From: Alteromonas hispanica
GTDB lineage: Bacteria > Pseudomonadota > Gammaproteobacteria > Enterobacterales > Alteromonadaceae
Assembly (NCBI RefSeq): GCF_010500915.1
Contig: NZ_JAAAWP010000006.1
Coordinates: forward strand, 152,801-216,800
Direction of reading: 5' to 3'
Length of the DNA: 64,000 nt
Shown: positions 62,883 to 64,000 of the stretch, in pieces
Layout of the letters: each line of letters starts with the position of its first letter
Position numbering within the stretch: the stretch's first letter is position 1
Made by a program: the position numbers and the translations under genes
Notes under the pieces: generated by a model
What the model was told of the DNA's origin: nothing
The model's database searches: none
Seen by the model: only the letters and a program-made list of their open reading frames with translations

Positions 62883-64000
62883 GTGAAAAAACGCGGCCTT
62901 CATGAACTTTACGCCATCAATGCTGAAAAAGCAGACCACACCGTATTTGGCAGAACCAGTAACCCACTGAGCCGTCGAGGCTTTTTATCTGGGTTAAAAA
63001 CCCTGTCGGTACTGCTTGGCGCCGAAGTGGTTTACGGTCAGTTCATGCCGGCAGGGCTTATTCCCGCTGCTTTCGCACAATCGGACACCCCTTTTAAAAT
63101 AGAAGGTAAAGACGGATTGATCGTATTAAACGACCGTCCAGTAAATGCGGAAACGCCTGCGCACCTGCTTGATGACAAGGTTACACCGGCAAACCGTCTT
63201 TTCGTGCGTAACAACGGTATTGTGCCAACCGCGCCAAACCCAGATACCTGGACACTCACCATAGAAGGTGAATCCGCTAAACAATCAATAACATTCACCC
63301 TCAATGAGTTAAAACAACGCTTTAAACATTACACCTACCAACTCACGTTAGAGTGCGGCGGTAACGGCAGGGCTGAGTTTTCTCCAGCTGCCACGGGGAA
63401 TCAGTGGACCACCGGCGCAGTAGGCTGCCCAAAATGGACGGGCGTTCGGCTAAAAGACGTATTGCAAGCCGTGGGCGTAAAAGATGACGCCGTATATATT
63501 GGTTACTATGGCAACGATCAGCATTTAAGCAGAACGCCCGGCAAAGCCGCAATTTCGCGAGGCGTTCCTATTAGTAAAGCCATGGAAGATGAGTCGCTTA
63601 TTGCGTGGAAAATGAACGGAGAGCCGTTACCCGTTATGAATGGTTTTCCGTTACGCTTGGTGTTTGGTGGCTGGCCTGCTTCCACAAGCGGCAAGTGGCT
63701 AAGCAAAATTGTTATTCGAAACCAAGTACACGATGGCGCAAAAATGCTAGGTAAAGCCTACCGTGTTCCGTGCGAGCCTGTGGCACCAGGAGCCAGCGTT
63801 CCCGACAACGAAATGTGTATTATTGAAGCTATGCCGGTAAAGTCGCTTATCACCTACCCTAAGTCGGGCGTAGAACAAAAGCTCTCAAAACCTTTGACGG
63901 TAAGGGGGCACGCGTGGTGCGGTTCAACAAACGTAAAAGAGATGTTTACCTCTATCGACTTTGGCCAAACTTGGCAACGAGCCGAGCTATCTCGTCCAGT
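62883..64000 (+). CDS. sorA: SorA-type sulfite dehydrogenase, cut by window edge
   Basis: The frame is open for 372 codons from a GTG at 62883 (AAAGG upstream) to the right edge. A Tat signal with twin arginines (SRRGFLSGL, residues 30-38) precedes the molybdopterin domain: the molybdenum-binding Cys158 in LTLECGGNGR, TGVRLKDVL, YYGNDQHLSRTP, PVMNGFPLRLVFGGWPASTSGKW, and the start of the dimerisation domain (LTVRGHAWCGS). It oxidises sulfite to sulfate in the periplasm, passing electrons to a cytochrome expected beyond the edge. It lies 75 bp after the exporter gene on the same strand. Confidence 0.92.
   Translation, partial: MKKRGLHELYAINAEKADHTVFGRTSNPLSRRGFLSGLKTLSVLLGAEVVYGQFMPAGLIPAAFAQSDTPFKIEGKDGLIVLNDRPVNAETPAHLLDDKVTPANRLFVRNNGIVPTAPNPDTWTLTIEGESAKQSITFTLNELKQRFKHYTYQLTLECGGNGRAEFSPAATGNQWTTGAVGCPKWTGVRLKDVLQAVGVKDDAVYIGYYGNDQHLSRTPGKAAISRGVPISKAMEDESLIAWKMNGEPLPVMNGFPLRLVFGGWPASTSGKWLSKIVIRNQVHDGAKMLGKAYRVPCEPVAPGASVPDNEMCIIEAMPVKSLITYPKSGVEQKLSKPLTVRGHAWCGSTNVKEMFTSIDFGQTWQRAELSRP

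Noticed and set aside
1..64000. CRISPR arrays, tRNA genes, insertion sequences or prophage
   Set aside because: No regularly spaced repeats, cloverleaf-like sequence, transposase or phage genes were noticed on reading; a tRNA or repeat search would settle this.

Overview
The window looks like chromosome of a marine gammaproteobacterium of the Alteromonas type. This rests on moderate GC, three large TonB-dependent receptors, many GGDEF/EAL proteins, a hemCDXY operon and a gmk-rpoZ-spoT-trmH-recG housekeeping block with ridA inserted. No tRNA, rRNA, CRISPR array, insertion sequence or prophage was seen. Species assignment is inference from gene content.

Left part (1-5435): a minus-strand organic-phosphate operon, made of a TonB-dependent receptor, a secreted purple-acid-phosphatase-like enzyme and a beta-propeller phytase that runs off the left edge. 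A three-repeat Pho-box-like element lies upstream of the receptor, so PhoB control is likely. Then (5436-22100) come a degenerate GGDEF membrane protein overlapping an AraC regulator, a RimK-like ATP-grasp ligase with a GNAT/peptidase-C39 fusion (probably an unexplored peptide-modification pair), small exported or membrane proteins, a TolB-like/TPR membrane protein, a YhiN-type flavoprotein, a GGDEF-EAL protein, and a Fur-box-linked FbpABC-type iron(III) transporter headed by an unrecognised periplasmic helical protein.

Middle part (22200-44110): peroxiredoxin, rsmJ, recG, trmH, ridA, spoT, rpoZ and gmk on the minus strand; a carboxylesterase; a diguanylate cyclase; hemC-hemD-hemX-hemY; a ThrE-type exporter; the ycjX/DUF697 pair; a metallo-beta-lactamase-fold hydrolase; and a LysR gene divergent from an acyl-CoA dehydrogenase. 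Three exact-period 11-bp repeats flanked by an inverted repeat lie between the last two.

Right part (44159-64000): a TonB receptor of unknown substrate, a small beta-barrel protein, an ECF-like sigma factor preceded by a 24-residue hydrophobic mini-ORF and followed by a small membrane protein, a D-serine-dehydratase/D-threonine-aldolase-like PLP enzyme, an exported alpha/beta hydrolase, and then the most interesting block. That block holds a TonB receptor, a YidK-like sodium symporter, a cytoplasmic GH31 glycosidase, a GntR/UTRA regulator, a xylose-reductase-like aldo/keto reductase, a TauD-type Fe/2-oxoglutarate dioxygenase, a YeiH-type exporter and a Tat-exported SorA-type sulfite dehydrogenase (cut by the right edge). 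The same palindrome, ATGTCTTRTAYAAGACAT or a close variant, occurs before the receptor, the GH31-symporter pair and the reductase-dioxygenase-exporter-SorA operon, so these look like one regulon. The best reading is import of a sulfonated sugar glycoside (sulfoquinovosyl glycerol is the leading candidate), hydrolysis, oxygenolytic C-S cleavage to sulfite plus a sugar aldehyde, reduction of the aldehyde to a normal sugar, and export and periplasmic oxidation of the sulfite. The GH31 enzyme lacks the sulfonate-binding signature remembered for known sulfoquinovosidases, which makes its substrate the key open question.
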